DNA of 64,000 bases from Caprella mutica (GCA_947561585.1 CANNZV010002337.1:62001-126000); one strand, 5' to 3'; positions 46,682-61,200 are shown, numbered from the stretch's first letter. Notes: generated from the sequence alone by a model not told the origin. Made by a program: numbers and translations.

Positions 46682-48014
46682 GGGGAGGGTGGTCATCAAT
46701 GGGACACCGGGAACAATGGGACATGCTGAATAACTTTTTTATTTGAGGGTAATTTTTAACAAAATCTTAGTGGTAAATTAAGCATACTTCAGTGCATTCA
46801 CTCGCATTGCATTCAGCGGTTGGGGTGCAGTCAGCCCTGTGTAAAAGCGAAAACGTGTTTTAGGGGTGATAAAACTAAATATTTCGTACTTTGTTTCAAT
46901 TGTTTTAAATCAGTAAATTTAACATATAATGCTTACGGCATTTTTACATGATATTAAGTAATATGTAAAATATGATCATATGAAAGGATTGCCTTTATAC
47001 TTTTGTAGTTGAGCCGCTATACCCATATGTTTTCAAAATGGCGTCATGGTGATCATTGGGACAGAAAATTTGGTTAACAATGGGACAGTGCCTTATTGTC
47101 AACCAAACTGTCTAGTTACTCCATATGAATCAATATATCTATTTTTTTGATACAATAACGTGAACTGTAGCTTCAGGGCTTCTTGTAGAAACAGAACTTC
47201 CAGCTGAAGCGGGACTTTCGATCATGTTCAAGGGCTTTAGCAATCTGAGGTCATCACAAAGCACTGCATAGAGAACCAATTTCACTAATAAAAGAAAAAG
47301 ACGCAGCATGATTGCAACGGATACACCAGAGAAAGAAGAACTTTTTGCTGGTGCCACTATGGATAAGGCCTTCGAAATCACTTCATAAAGCATCTGACGT
47401 AGATGGCCTGTGAACTATTGTTCTTGGTCTGGTATATACCTCTTAATCTAACTGATCCATTCGTCTGAAGAACTCAAATCTCCACCGAAAAAGTTGAAAA
47501 TGAAGATTTATGCACTTGTAGAATTTGAGGCGACTTCTAAAACGTATTCTGTTGGCCAAAAGCATGAAAAAGATAAATACGAAATATTGATGTAAGGTGA
47601 AGATTCAAGTGCAATGAGCTTAATTTTCCAAATGTTCCTGACATGGCTTCGGTGAAGTTAGAGGACATTAAAATGATATTATATGAACTAACTAAGTGTG
47701 GGACAACATAAAGAGATAATTCGAACTTGAAATTTTACCAAAACCTCAACAATATACAAGTTTGATAAACTGTACCATCGTTCACCAGGGCATGTCCCAT
47801 TGTTCACCAGCGCTGTTAAACAATGGGACAATTTTTTTTGTTTTTTATTCAATTTTTTTCTAGTCAACAGAATATGTGATAGCATTCGAGTAGGTTTCAT
47901 TTTATAAAGGAATATCTATATTACAAACGGATTTTTTATTTTTCATATTATGCCCATAGTAAATGAAATATCAATCTTTCTGTGTTTTTTGTCCCATTGA
48001 TGACCACCCTCCCC
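46682..48014 (+). mobile_element. Decayed pogo-like DNA transposon
   Basis: Terminal inverted repeats GGGGAGGGTGGTCATCAATG, extending to GGGACA, with TA on both sides (46680-46681 and 48015-48016). The remnant of a transposase C-terminus lies on the + strand in broken frames: TNKRKRRSMIATDTPEKEEL (about 47285-47344), IYALVEFEATSKTYSVGQ (about 47505-47560) and NFPNVPDMASVKLEDIKMI (about 47622-47680). These resemble the tail of insect pogo/Tigger-type proteins. The catalytic core is missing or unrecognisable. Confidence 0.75.
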
Positions 48015-48148
48015 TACTCGGCATCTTTCCTTATATGGAAATACTATCAATTCTAACCTATTTATATGCTGAAGGTGTGTTGAGTGCTAATTACTAAATA
48101 ATAATGGAATATATTTTATTAAATATTTGCATCTATAAATTAGCTACA

Positions 48149-48290
48149 TTAACCCTTCACTGCATGTTTTATGTTCATCAGTTGGTGGTTTGTTTTAACC
48201 CTTCACTGCGCAATTAAACAATAATTGATGGTTGTTTTAAACCTTTTCTGCACTTTATACTTACAATTTATGGTTGTTTTACTAAGAGTT
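48149..48290. repeat. Three diverged tandem copies, about 50-55 bp
   Basis: Each copy starts near AACCCTTCACTGC and contains TGGTTGTTTTA or TGGTGGTTTGTTTTA. Confidence 0.6.
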
Positions 48291-48397
48291 GATTCAATAA
48301 AATCAAGAAAAATAGAAACTACAAAAGCATGAATGAAACTTTAATTTTATATATGATTTTCAACAAAAATTTCTCAGCATTTAATATTTGGGTAGAA

Positions 48398-48565
48398 AAT
48401 TTGGTAAATTCCTAGTTCACGTCTCTATTTCATTTAGGGACGTGAACTAGGAATGGGGTAACCGAAAATTAGTAATTTTCTTATAATGATAACCATATAA
48501 AAACAAAAATAAAAGTATATAATTAAACGTCCCTAAATCAATTAGGGACGTGAACTAGGAATTTA
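48398..48565. mobile_element. Inverted-repeat element (CTAGTTCACGT)
   Basis: Left GGTAAATTCCTAGTTCACGT and right ACGTGAACTAGGAATTTACC form an inverted pair. An additional internal copy (GACGTGAACTAGG) lies at about 48440, and a small palindrome CGTCCCTAAATC/GATTTAGGGACG-like at 48528-48550. Confidence 0.65.
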
Positions 48566-49136
48566 CCGATAATTTCAATAAATTTACTTATATTTTTCAA
48601 TTCCCATTAGATAAACAAACATTGTGTTTGTAACCACGTGACCGTAAATATCTCTATAGTAGGTTCATGTGACCTTTTTTTATCTTTCCTAGAAACAAAA
48701 GTCATCTAAATCATCTTTGTGCACAATAACTGGATTGAACCAGTTTGCTCTAGTTACTAATAAAATGATCTACCACTGTGAATTGTATTTTTCTAGTTAG
48801 TGTCTCATCCACATCTCCGTAGGAATAACATAGTCTTATCAGTCTTATCTTAATAACATGATATCATATCAGAAGCAACAAAATAGTAACTACAGTTAAC
48901 AGCCAGTCATTGTTGGTCATTTGAATAACAGTCATAAACTCATTTGCACGTCACCAATCTAAAGCAAGAAGAACGCGTGTTGAACTTTCGTACCTAGAAA
49001 TATCACAAATACCTACCTAGTTGCGAGTGCCATGACTTATTTGCCACTCAAATGTTATCTATGTACAGTTGCACACGTTAGTTAGATTGCATTTGAAAGG
49101 TACATTTCTTTTTGCCTGTGATAGTTAGGGCTGAGG

Positions 49137-49170
49137 TATATAAGGCCTTCTGTTTACCATAAGTCACTAC
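49137..49170 (+). promoter_or_regulatory. BHMT core promoter (TATA plus initiator-like)
   Basis: TATATAAGG at 49137-49145 is followed by GTCACTAC at 49163-49170, whose A (49166) lies 29 bases after the first T of the TATA box, normal TATA-to-start spacing. The ATG follows about 100 bases later with no intervening ATG that I noticed. Confidence 0.6.
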
Positions 49171-49268
49171 ATTCGAATCGAAGCAACATCTTCCTCGCCG
49201 CGAAGTGTACCTTCCTACTTGTAACATTTTGAAAGACGTCTGTGATCTTCAAAGTAAAATCTACTGAA

Positions 49269-52200
49269 ATGGCTCCTAAAAAAGTGAGATATGCAGTAAA
49301 AGTGTAATGTATATTAATTTTGTAAAGAGTTGAGAACATTTCTTATTTCATTAGGAGATTTCAAAAATTGAAGAATAAATTTTTCTTTGAATGGTCACTG
49401 TTATTTAAACCAGGTATATAAAGAAAGTTAATTATATTTATAAAATGAAGCTACCTAATGTCAACATTAATCTCAATAGGTTTTAATATGATAACAATAT
49501 TGGTCAGAAATAAAAGTTTTTTTCACAGAAATATAGTTTCAACAATCCGATTTTTGGTATAATGATGCTGTGTTTTACTAATAAAGATCTTTTTCGCTAA
49601 TTCAACATAATGTGAAATGACTCTAATATAATTCAAAACCTGCACTCTTTTCAAAAGGGTTTGTTGCAACGCTTGGACGAAGGAGTCGTCATCGGTGATG
49701 GTGGATTCGTGTTCGCTCTCGAAAAGAGAGGCTACGTCAAGGCAGGTCCATGGACTCCTGAGGCTAACATTGAGCACCCAGAAGCTGGTGAGAAATGGGA
49801 TGCGTATTCTTAGGGAACAGAATAAATTGATAGAAGTACATTAGAATTTAAAAAGGGATAACCACCCATTTCTTTTTCAAATTTTGAGTTTCAATTTGTA
49901 CTTTCTCCTCTATGTTACTTATTTTCATTGAAAATATTATCTTTTATCTTAACTCTCACATTCAGACGATATGTGATAAGTTATCCTACCACAGTTAGTT
50001 CTTATGCAGTCATTCCGATTTTCAGTTCTTGGTCTCCACCGCGAGTTTCTTCGGTCTGGCAGTGACGTGATGCAAGCCTTCACATTCTACGCTTCTGATG
50101 ACAAGTTAGCAAACAGAGGCAACAAGGCTAGTGAGAAATATACCGTGAGTATCATGGAGAAAGACAATGTTAACTTATTATTTTATCTAGGCCTTAAAAT
50201 ATGCCTTCTTGAAATCAAAGACGTTGTAGTTGTGTATTGAGATTTTGTCTATCGTTTTGTCTGAGACCACATGCCTGAGACCACATCTATCATTCTTTTG
50301 TAATTTTGTTCTATACATGTATCACTCTTCATAAAAATGCGTTTCTCTTTTGAGACTTTAACCCAAATACCTGTTGTTACTTCTAAATTATAATTAGATT
50401 TTTTGACAGTGTTCGAAAATTCTTTCTTATAAGAAAATTATGGATGGGCTTGATGATTGATTGTTTTTATACATTTTTCATCAATAAATCATTATCTAAC
50501 ATTTAATGATAGTAAAATTTGTAACAAAACTAACTGGCCTTTCTTTTGAAGTGCTCTGGCGTCAACAAAGCTGCATGTGACTTGGCTCACAAGGCAGCTA
50601 ACGAAGGAGACGCCCTGGTAGCTGGAGGACTGTCAGAAACCCCTACTTACTTGTCAGGTACGGACAGATTGAAACTATTTTACAATGGCCTCCTGCCAAA
50701 AAACTTAATTGGCCGTAGATTTTGAGCATTGGGGACATACGGCAATACAGCCAATGACGTCACAAAAACCAAGCTTCAAAACTCTATAATCATTACAATT
50801 GTCTCGAAACTAACTGTCGAGTGAAACGCAGTGCGTATGACTGAGTCTTTATTATAGTGATCTGCAAGGACAGACAAAAAACACATAAATATTTATCTAG
50901 GTAATATGAAATTAATATTTAAAACATTTAGGTATAGGATCAATTTTAAAACAATATGAAATGAAGGGTTTCAGACAAACTTACTTTGGGTATTTGGGCT
51001 TGGTACATTTAGAACGAATTAAGGTACGTGCATGAAGTGCTTTTTGTAATTGTTAAAATAAGTAGATAGTAATGACTGCGAACAAATAAGACAAAATGAG
51101 CATCCTAGTAAATAATAGTATAGTATTAACGAAAATAACTAAAGTACACTGTAACGGAAATAGGGTCTATGAAGTTTTAATTGAGAGCGAAAGAACTAGT
51201 TAGGACATAGATTTGGGAGTAGTACAAGGAACTGTGAAATAGTAGCAAGATAGTCAGAAAGCGATAAAGGAAATTAAATAAAAGGGACTCTGAAAAGAGA
51301 CAGTCAAAATAGAAGAGTGTCTCTCCAGACAAAAGAGGGACAGATGAAAGTAAATTAGTAAGAGACTAATTTCATGTGATATTAACAATGAACGAAAATA
51401 GAGAAAAGAATAATAATATTGAAGTTGCTATAGTTTAAACTAAATTTTAGAACAGAAAGTGGGTAACATTAACAGGTTTAAACTATAGTGAAATCTATTA
51501 AATCAATAATGATATGATGAATGATATCTAGCTATAACACAAGGGAACTGAACAATTTAACAGTTTCAATGGCTTCGAAAGCCGGCTACAAATCTAAGAT
51601 AAGGGATTTCAAGTTATATCACCGACTACGGGTAACTGAATCCGTTTCTACCATTATACAAAAAGGAATTCGCGGATAAATGTTATACATTCATCACACT
51701 CCCACCCAGCGACGAAGGTCGCTAAATATAATTCCTCAAGACATCAGAAGGTATACAATAAATTTATTAAATTCTCAACAGCTGAACACAAACGACTTAA
51801 GACTACAAATAGGAAAAATATATGGAAAAACACAACACAAAACATGCAAATTAGAACGTATATACATTGGATTTTCAAATCCTAAACAAACTTTTAAATT
51901 CAAAGAGGGAGAAGATAGAATTTTCGTGCATATCGAAATTTGTTGAAAGTATGAGGAACTTTCAAATCAGTCATTTGGAACAAGCAAAACTATTTCAGAG
52001 ATAGGACGTTCAAGTAGCCTACGCGAGTCACCCTTAGCAGCAGTTTCGACAGTAACGGAACGGACCAACTTATCGCTGCTAAGTTTCACATGTTTAACGA
52101 TAGCCATCGGCCACGAGTTCCTTTTCTCGCTGTTGTTCCTCAAGAGAATGACGTCTCCAATCTTGAGATTTCGACGTTTGATTATCCACTTTGATCTCTC

Positions 52201-55200
52201 CTGCAGACTAGCGAGGTAATACGTTCTCCATCTGTTCCAGAAGCAGTCTGCGAGAAATTGGACTCTGCGCCATCTATTAGCGCCATATGATGCGATGTCA
52301 TCAGTTGTATAAGACTGCAAAGGTGGGGGATTTGGAGAATCTTTCAATGTGATCAGCATAGCAGGAGAGATCGGTATTGGGTCTCTTGGATCAGATGTTA
52401 CTTCCCACATTGGGGTGTTATTAACGATCGCCGTGGCTTCTAGGATGATTGTGCTGAACTCGTCTCTACTAAGCACACGTCCCTTCAGATGACTTAGGCT
52501 GCCTTCAAAGATCCTCTTCAGAGCTCCGATTTTTCGTTCCCAGGCTCCGCCAAAGTGACTGGCATGGGGCGGGTTAAAATGCCAGGTGCAGTCTCTCGTT
52601 TGCATCTCTGCCTGTACATCTTTTAGGGATAGGGTTGACACTTCTTGGTTGTTATAGCCAACAAAATTGGTTCCTCGATCCGAATACAAATTTTTACACG
52701 TTCCCCTCACTGCGATAAATCTTCTAAGGGCATTTGTAAAGCTGGATGTATCCAACCCACTCAGCAGTTCCACGTGTATGGCTCGTGACACCATGCAAGT
52801 GAGAATCAGGCACCAGATCTTTCTCGTAGCTTTGGTCTGACGCGTACTCTTACTGTCTGAAATAATGAATGGCCCAAAGGCATCAACACCAGTGTTATGG
52901 AAAGGGCTCGTTTGTTCAATGCGTGATTGAGGTAGAGATGCCATCATCTGTTCTTCAGGTCGACCGCGTAACTTTCTACAAAATACGCATTCACGTATTA
53001 GCCTCCTTATTACTTTAGATCCCTTTTCCACAAAGTACCCAGCGAATCGGATCGCACCCATAGTCAGGTGTCTACCTTGATGGTAAGTTTCATCGTGAAA
53101 ATGTCTCACGACGAGTGTAGTTAATGGATGACTGGGGTGAAGTAGAATAGGGTGTTTCTCGTTGTAGTTGAGAGACGAATCTTTCAACCTACCACCCACT
53201 CGCAAAATCCCGTGTGTATCAATGAACGGATCAAGACTAGAAATGCTACGCTCCTTAGAGCTCTGTTTATTTTGAAGGCTAGTTATCGTATCGTGGTACA
53301 AAGCTTGTTGAGCAGTAGATATCAAGTAGCGGATAGCTTCATTTTTCATCTCTTTTGGAGTGTTCTCTTTAGGAGTGGTGCGATTCAGCTTTTTCAGGAT
53401 TATGTTGCGGAAACGTAGTATAACCATCATAACGCCAATTGCTTTATTGAAGCTGCTCACCTTTTCCGCAATAGAGTTGAAGGGGCTCTCAGTTGATCGC
53501 TCCGTTTTCATATTGAATTTCTCCTCTAGAGCTTCAGGTAATTCTATGATGGGTTTAAAGCCCCCATCCATGACAGTTCCATCCCAGAGAAAGTCAGGAC
53601 CCCTTATCCAAACCGAGTTCTGCAGAGCAGAGATACTTCGAGGTCTGCAGGCGATATCTGCTGGGTTAAGATGAGTACTTATGTATTGCCATTGAGAAAC
53701 ATCAGTAAGTTTTAATATGCTACTAACTCTGTGCGTAACGTACTTAGCGAATCTTCTTTCTCTATTGATCAGATAGGACAACACAACCTCACTATCACAG
53801 TACATGAAAACTTCATTCATTGGAATCTTAAGTTCATATAGTACTTCTCGCATCAGTTTGGAACCAATCAGTGCTGCACACAGCTCGCTCCTAGGCATTG
53901 AAATGCATGCCTTAGGCGTAAGTTTCGATGAGCTCATCACATAGGAGACATGGACGCCTCCCTGGTTGTTGTAGATTCTCAGGTAGATGACCGCTCCTAT
54001 TGCTGATTCCGACGCATCGGTGAATGCGTGAAGTTCATATGAAGAGATATCACCAAATTCATCTGGGATATAGCTTCTTGGAAGAGTAATATCACTAAGC
54101 GAGGAAAGGGATTGAAGCCATTTGCACCAATCTTCGGAAAATTCAACAGGAAGAGGATCGTCCCAGTCATATGCGGGTGTGCCTTCGATTCTTTGAAGAG
54201 CCTTGCGTTGAATAAGTTTACCCTGTAATACGACAGGATTCACAATTCCGAGGGGATCGTATATGCTATTTGTTACCGATAGCATGCCTCTTCTACTGAG
54301 AGGTTTCTGTGGAATTGTAGTTTTGATAAAGAAGTAGTCTTGATTAATCTGCCAGGACAATCCAAGAGTACGGTGGACTGTTTGATCGCCGATGTTGACT
54401 TCTTCCATCGCTTTAGCTCTTTCAGATTCCGGGAAGTGCTCAGATACTTCGTCCTTATTCGATATTATCTTGCAGAGTCTAATGTGGTACCGCTGTAAGA
54501 TACTCCTAATATCTTCCAGTGTTTTGATTGCAGCACTGACAGTACGACAGCTGGCTAGAAGGTCGTCAACATACACGTTGTCGGTAATACATGACACAGC
54601 TTTGGGAATAATCTGAGCTTCAGGATGAAGGGTAGTGTACTTTAGGCCGAAATGTGCAACAGCGGGACTGGACTTATTACCAAAGAGATGCACTCGTCCC
54701 CTGAATTGGACTATATCATTATCAGGTTTGTTGTCCTTATACCAAAAGAATCTGAGGAAGTCTCGGTCTTTCTTTGGCAAATGGAAGTTATAGAACATTG
54801 CTTCGATATCACCTCCAAACGCCACCTCGCCCATTCGGAATCGAAGCAGTACTCCACGAAGCCTGTTGTTCTCGTCAGGACCCTGCAAGAGAACAGAATT
54901 AAGGCTTACATTAGAGTACTTCGCAGAGCTGTCAAAAACAATTCTGTGCTTGTTTTTCCTGGGCTGACTGACAACAAATATCGGGAGCCACCACGCCTTT
55001 CCGTTTTTCTCGAGCTTTGTTTCACTTTCATGGATTTGTTCTACGTGCTGTGAATTTAGGTTCTTTGCCATAACCTCAATGCAAAAACTTAGCTTCTCTG
55101 GCTCATTTCTTAGTTTTGCCAGCGTATTGCGAGTTCTATTATAAACAACTAGTTTGTTGCAGGGCATCTTTACGTCATCATGCTTAAATGGCAAGCTTAT

Positions 55201-58200
55201 CGTTATATGACCACTATCATTGACATGTATAGTGTCATTCACGATTGCGATAAACTTTTCATCGTCCTTCGACAAGCCTAGAACATCGTCATCTTTGAAT
55301 TCATCAAATATGCTACTGGGTGACTCAGTTTCCGGAAACATGTTTTTAGATGAATAGTGTTCGTGTGAAGAACGAAGAGTAGTTTTCACTTTGGTTTTGT
55401 AGTAATTATTAGGGCACGGTGACCCGACCAGCGCATAACCCAATGGAGTTTCGTGGATGAAGGGGGCATGATCTCCGTGGCAGACACTTCTCATGAGATC
55501 TCCCGAGTCTCTCCCTAACAGCATCAGCGGCTTAACAGTGGGATCCAGATCAAGGAATCTGTCAGCAAAATGAGATAGATGAGGAATAGTTTTTACGATG
55601 CTTGGTGTGCCAACCTCGTAAAGTGATCCAGGAATAAAGCAGCTAGTATACAATGAGGGTAAGGAGTAGTACTTGTCTTTTGTAATTCCGCGAATCCACA
55701 AGCCATTGATAACAAGCGCTTCGTGTTCAGACTTCATTGACTCAAGTGTACAAAGAAGGTACCTCTCTCTGTGTCCTCTTAGCTTCATTGGTTCTATGAG
55801 ACTTTCGTCTATGTAAGAAGTGTCTGACATATCATCGAGAACGACGTACAGCTTGAACGTTTCGTTCGGTCGAGATTCGTGATGTAGCTCGCACAGAACG
55901 GTCTTTGAGCAGCTCATAGTCTTCTCAGGATTTCCGCACACTACGGAACAGAGTGTTTTCTTTTCTCTATTTTCTGATTCAGAATTAATTTCCTCGTTCT
56001 CTTCGTCAGAGGGATATTTACACTGAGAATAGTTTTCGGGAAACCTTTTTTCGGGATGCATAATTGACAAGTGAGGATTCTGGCACCTAGAGCAGGTAGG
56101 ATTGGTGTCACAATATTTTGCCATATGCTTCCCAAGACACTTGTAACACAGTCTCTTATCAGATGCAAATTTCTGCTTATCCTGATATTTAAGCTTGTTG
56201 AAGGTCCTGCAGTTGATCAAGGTATGACCTGCCTTATCATGGTATACGCACAAAACGTCATTGCTTCTGGTATTACCATGTTCAATTTCTGATTTAAGGG
56301 TCTTTACGATTTTTACTTCCTGGTATCTGTCAAAGTTAGGGTCTGACATCTCGTCGATTTTGTACTGGATGAAGTCTACTAAGGCTTCGAAGGGGGGTAG
56401 GTTGCCAAGATTTTCCAAGCTGAACTTATATCCCTTGGTTCTCCACTGTTGCTGCAGCCAATCAGGTAACTTTGTCCACACTTGTTTTTGACCAATGGAT
56501 AAGTTATACATCTGAAGCTCAGGGTTTGTTGGCATGTTAGCCTCTATCATGCGACAGATGTGTACTAAATCTTGTAGCTTTCCTTTCGTGTCTGGCGGAC
56601 GAATAACGGAAACAGATTGCAATTTCTTTTGCATTGAATGACAAACTCTAACAGGCGAGCCATATTGTTTATTCAAAGTTAGCCATATTCTTTCAAGAGT
56701 GGCGTGCGGGGCAGCGGCACCAGCAGAAAGATAATCTTTGACCATCTTGTTTGGCTCTCCAGTAGTATTCGCTAGCAGAACCGATACCACGTCTAGAGGC
56801 TCCAGTTGAAGACCTCTCATGCGATTTTCTAGCAGTAGGAGCCAGGACCTGTAGTAGTGAGGATCACCTGAAAATGGTGAATTAGAGGTTTTGAACAGCT
56901 CCTGTTTAATTAAATGAAGAGTGGCTCCATCAATAGCGGGTTGAACTTGGGGATCATGAGCGCGATGATACCTAGGGTAATTATAGGAGTGACTTGTAGA
57001 CTCTGGGAACCTCGACACCAATGGCTGGAAAGGTTTTTTCTCGCTCCGAAGATACTGAGGTGTTGGATCGTAGTCCCCCACAATTGACTGTTGATGCTCA
57101 TGAAGATGACGGTTAAATCCTTTTCCACTTATATTGGTAGGAAAGATTGTAGGATTAAGGGAACGCGAGATGAATTTAAAAGGGACTGAAGAGGGTATTG
57201 CAGAAGTGAAAGTTGAAGACTCTGTTGTACCAACAACAGACTCAGTACTCTCACCTGTTGACGCTGTAGTGAAGACATGAGAGAAGGCCGAGAGACCCTT
57301 GGAAGCGGTCGAGTTTTCTAGAGTCTGGGTTGAATAAAGTTTGGGGAGAGGCGATTCATCGTGAAGTGTCTCCTGCGCCACCAATCTCTTGGGTCTCACG
57401 GCGGGTTCCACAGGCCCTGAATCGTGTTTAGAGAGAGACAAATCACTGTTAAGTATCTGCTGTGCAGCGGAGATCTTAGGTCTCACAGCGGGTTCGACTG
57501 ATTTTGAACCCTCTGATGTCACCCCATGACCGCTTGGAAATGAAAAATCGAGCGATAGATCTGCTAGCTTTTGCTCCTGAACAGCAGAAGCTACGCTACG
57601 GGTGTCCACGTTGGAGACCTCATCAGAGCCGATTCTTTTAAGGACCTCGTTGATGATTCCAATGTACTGGCGTACCTCAATCCTGATATCAGATCGGTCT
57701 TCCCTAGATTCTTGGGCTTCCTCCAAAGATCCGATTTTTGTTAGCCTCTCTGTCAGGCGTACAGATACGCTCATGAAGTCCCTCCAAATGGCTTTTATCT
57801 GTGATGAAGAGGTTCTCAATGCAATGGGTTCTTGCAGTTCTAAGGGATCTTCATTTAAATGGTCTCTGAGAGAATCTCTTAACTCATCGAGTCTCCTCGA
57901 GATGTCCCTCAATGGCTCTACAGGATTTCGCTTTTCTATTGGCGAATGGATCATTTCAAGAGTTGGTAGTCACATACATCAAATACGTTAGAAGAAGAAC
58001 TGATCTCTCTGTGGTATAATCTTCACTGAGAGCTGTTTACCAGGAAATACTCTGGAGTTGTGCTAGGATCTTAATTGTTCGTATGAGTCGCCATCCAAAA
58101 TCACTGTCTCGAAACTAACTGTCGAGTGAAACGCAGTGCGTATGACTGAGTCTTTATTATAGTGATCTGCAAGGACAGACAAAAAACACATAAATATTTA

Positions 58201-61200
58201 TCTAGGTAATATGAAATTAATATTTAAAACATTTAGGTATAGGATCAATTTTAAAACAATATGAAATGAAGGGTTTCAGACAAACTTACTTTGGGTATTT
58301 GGGCTTGGTACATTTAGAACGAATTAAGGTACGTGCATGAAGTGCTTTTTGTAATTGTTAAAATAAGTAGATAGTAATGACTGCGAACAAATAAGACAAA
58401 ATGAGCATCCTAGTAAATAATAGTATAGTATTAACGAAAATAACTAAAGTACACTGTAACGGAAATAGGGTCTATGAAGTTTTAATTGAGAGCGAAAGAA
58501 CTAGTTAGGACATAGATTTGGGAGTAGTACAAGGAACTGTGAAATAGTAGCAAGATAGTCAGAAAGCGATAAAGGAAATTAAATAAAAGGGACTCTGAAA
58601 AGAGACAGTCAAAATAGAAGAGTGTCTCTCCAGACAAAAGAGGGACAGATGAAAGTAAATTAGTAAGAGACTAATTTCATGTGATATTAACAATGAACGA
58701 AAATAGAGAAAAGAATAATAATATTGAAGTTGCTATAGTTTAAACTAAATTTTAGAACAGAAAGTGGGTAACATTAACAGGTTTAAACTATAGTGAAATC
58801 TATTAAATCAATAATGATATGATGAATGATATCTAGCTATAACACAAGGGAACTGAACAATTTAACAGTTTCAATGGCTTCGAAAGCCGGCTACAAATCT
58901 AAGATAAGGGATTTCAAGTTATATCACCGACTACGGGTAACTGAATCCGTTTCTACCATTATACAAAAAGGAATTCGCGGATAAATGTTATACATTCATC
59001 ACAACAATCAATCCACTATATGTGACATCATTCACTCTATTGCTTCTGCTATTGCTCTAAATTTGTGAGTCAATAATAATTGTGACCATATTGCCATGAT
59101 TTTTCAATATATGAATTGATGAGAGTTTTTAACCATTTTAATCATTAGTTTCTTTTTATTTGAGTTACTAAAATAGAAATAGAAACTTGCTGTTATCTGA
59201 GAGTTTTTTTTTTACTAATAACTGGAAATAAATCTTTCATTTGTCGAAGGTTATTCCACATCTGTAATTTAAAGAGGTTATTTTATACAGTTATTTGAAT
59301 TATTATTTTTTTTTAAACATACATAATTCATCAATGTCATTAGAGTTTACTGAATTTCGATAGATAGTTTTACCCTAAGAAATGTTGTGCATGTGAAGGT
59401 TGTGTTCATTTGACCCTAATCTCAAGCACAACCCTATCATTTAACCCTTCCAGGAATAGGCAAAGAGGCCACCCAAAAAGAATTTCAGCGGCAAGTCGAT
59501 GTGTTTGTGGAAAACAAAGTCGACTTCCTGATCGCTGAGGTGATTGGCAAAGGAGCCTTACCTAGATTCTAAGTCTTGCCTCGCGTTTGAAACACCTAAA
59601 TACTTGGCACATTAACTCTCATGGGTATTGAAACCATTTCACATCCTACCTATGACCCGTACTATCAAAGTGACGCTAAAGAAAATTGATTTAAAGTTAC
59701 ATGAACATCATTTAGATTTCATATGTAGAATGATTAATTAGACTGTATACAGGCGGATGATGGGTGTACCACTTACGTACCATTACGCAGTCAATGTGCC
59801 TAGTTGATTGAATCTTGTCGAATTCTCAATTTATTTTCCTATCGAAGTTTGTAATTGAAATGTTTTTCTTTCAATCTATTGGTTACCTATTGCAGAACAA
59901 ACTAAATTTTTTAAACAAAAATGGAAAGTAAAAATAATGAACAGTTCACTAGTTTGACTAACTATATCTTAAAAGAATGAACTCTATATAAAAAGGTGTT
60001 TTAAACGCAATTTTCTGTGTTTTGATTATCTTTCTTCACTCTTTATCTCCTCCATTGTCACTCCAGTCTATGGATTATGTATTTCTCTTTCTTTTATTTA
60101 TCCTATCCTTTAGTAATATAATCTATATTTCCTGTTCATAATTACTAAAATGATGCTGGTTTTACAGTATTTTGAGTACATAGAAGAGATGGAATGGGCT
60201 ATCGAAGTGTGCATCAAATCAGGTCTTCCTGTGGTTGCCAGTATGTGTATCGGTCCAGAGGGAGATATGTCTGGAGCATCCGCCGCGGAGTGTGGAGTGA
60301 AAATGGCCAAGGCTGGGGCTCAAGTTGGTACGTATATCAACATCTAGAAAATAGATATTAAAATTTGAAAAGAAGCTATAAGATACGATGTGAAGAAAAT
60401 AGCATGGAAAGTTTGAAAAGTTCCATCATATAATCTACTTTTTCTCTCTTTTGTAGTTGGTGTAAATTGTCATTTTGACCCATTCGTCAGTCTTGAGGCT
60501 GTGCGAATCATGAAGAAGGCTATTGAGGGAGCAGGAATGAAGGTTCACTACATCCTGCAACCACTTGCCTTCCACACTCCTGACGCTTCCAAACAAGGAT
60601 TTATTGACTTGCCAGAATTTCCTTTCGGTAAGAAGACATTATTTAAATAAATATATTGTAGTAGTTAAAAAATCTCTGTATATAAATGCAAATATGCTAT
60701 TTCTTGATAAAATTCCAAATTTTGTTATTCATTATGTGTTTGAATATGAAATTAATTCTTAGAAAGACAAGTTTACTTAAACAAAAAATGAGTGATGTGA
60801 TTTGATTGAAATGAAAAATGATGAACCTGTATTTATCTTTCTACTGTTGTAACCTGAAGCTCTTATTGGAAAAAAATTGTTGAACATCTTTGAATCCTTT
60901 TCTATTGATATATGTACAATAATTTATTTTACTTTGGTAGCACGACTTAGTTATATCATATTGCTAATAATTTCGTTGTATTGTCATCCTTTCCATTTTC
61001 TATCCAGCTCTGGAGCCCCGTATTTGCACCAGGTGGGACATGCACAGATTTGCCAGAGAGTCCTATGATCTCGGTGTGAGATACATTGGAGGCTGCTGTG
61101 GATTCGAACCCTATCACATCAGAGCAATCGCTGAGGAGCTGTCGGTTGAGAGGAACATGAAGCCTAAGGCCTCCGAGAAGCATGTGGAATGGGGAGGTGG

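Larger units (their letters stand above)
50800..59003 (-). mobile_element. Full-length BEL/Pao LTR retrotransposon
   Basis: 8204 bp on the minus strand, in intron 4 of Bhmt. Two LTRs of 899 bp start TGTCTC and end CATCACA in window orientation. The single open polyprotein is 51967-57954. A purine-rich tract (minus strand GGGTGGGAG, 51699-51707) adjoins the 3' LTR. A possible tRNA primer site TGGCGACTCATACG (minus strand) lies about 12 bases inside the 5' LTR, but I could not assign the tRNA. Equal LTR lengths and no difference seen on reading imply a recent insertion. Confidence 0.97.

Noticed and set aside
53152..57991. Plus-strand open frames within the retroelement
   Set aside because: Antisense shadows of the intact 1995-codon polyprotein.
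59540..59572. Read-through of Bhmt exon 5 to a stop after [10 protein letters not shown]
   Set aside because: GAG|GTGATT is a workable donor and the next exon continues the conserved BHMT sequence ([10 protein letters not shown]), so this is intron.
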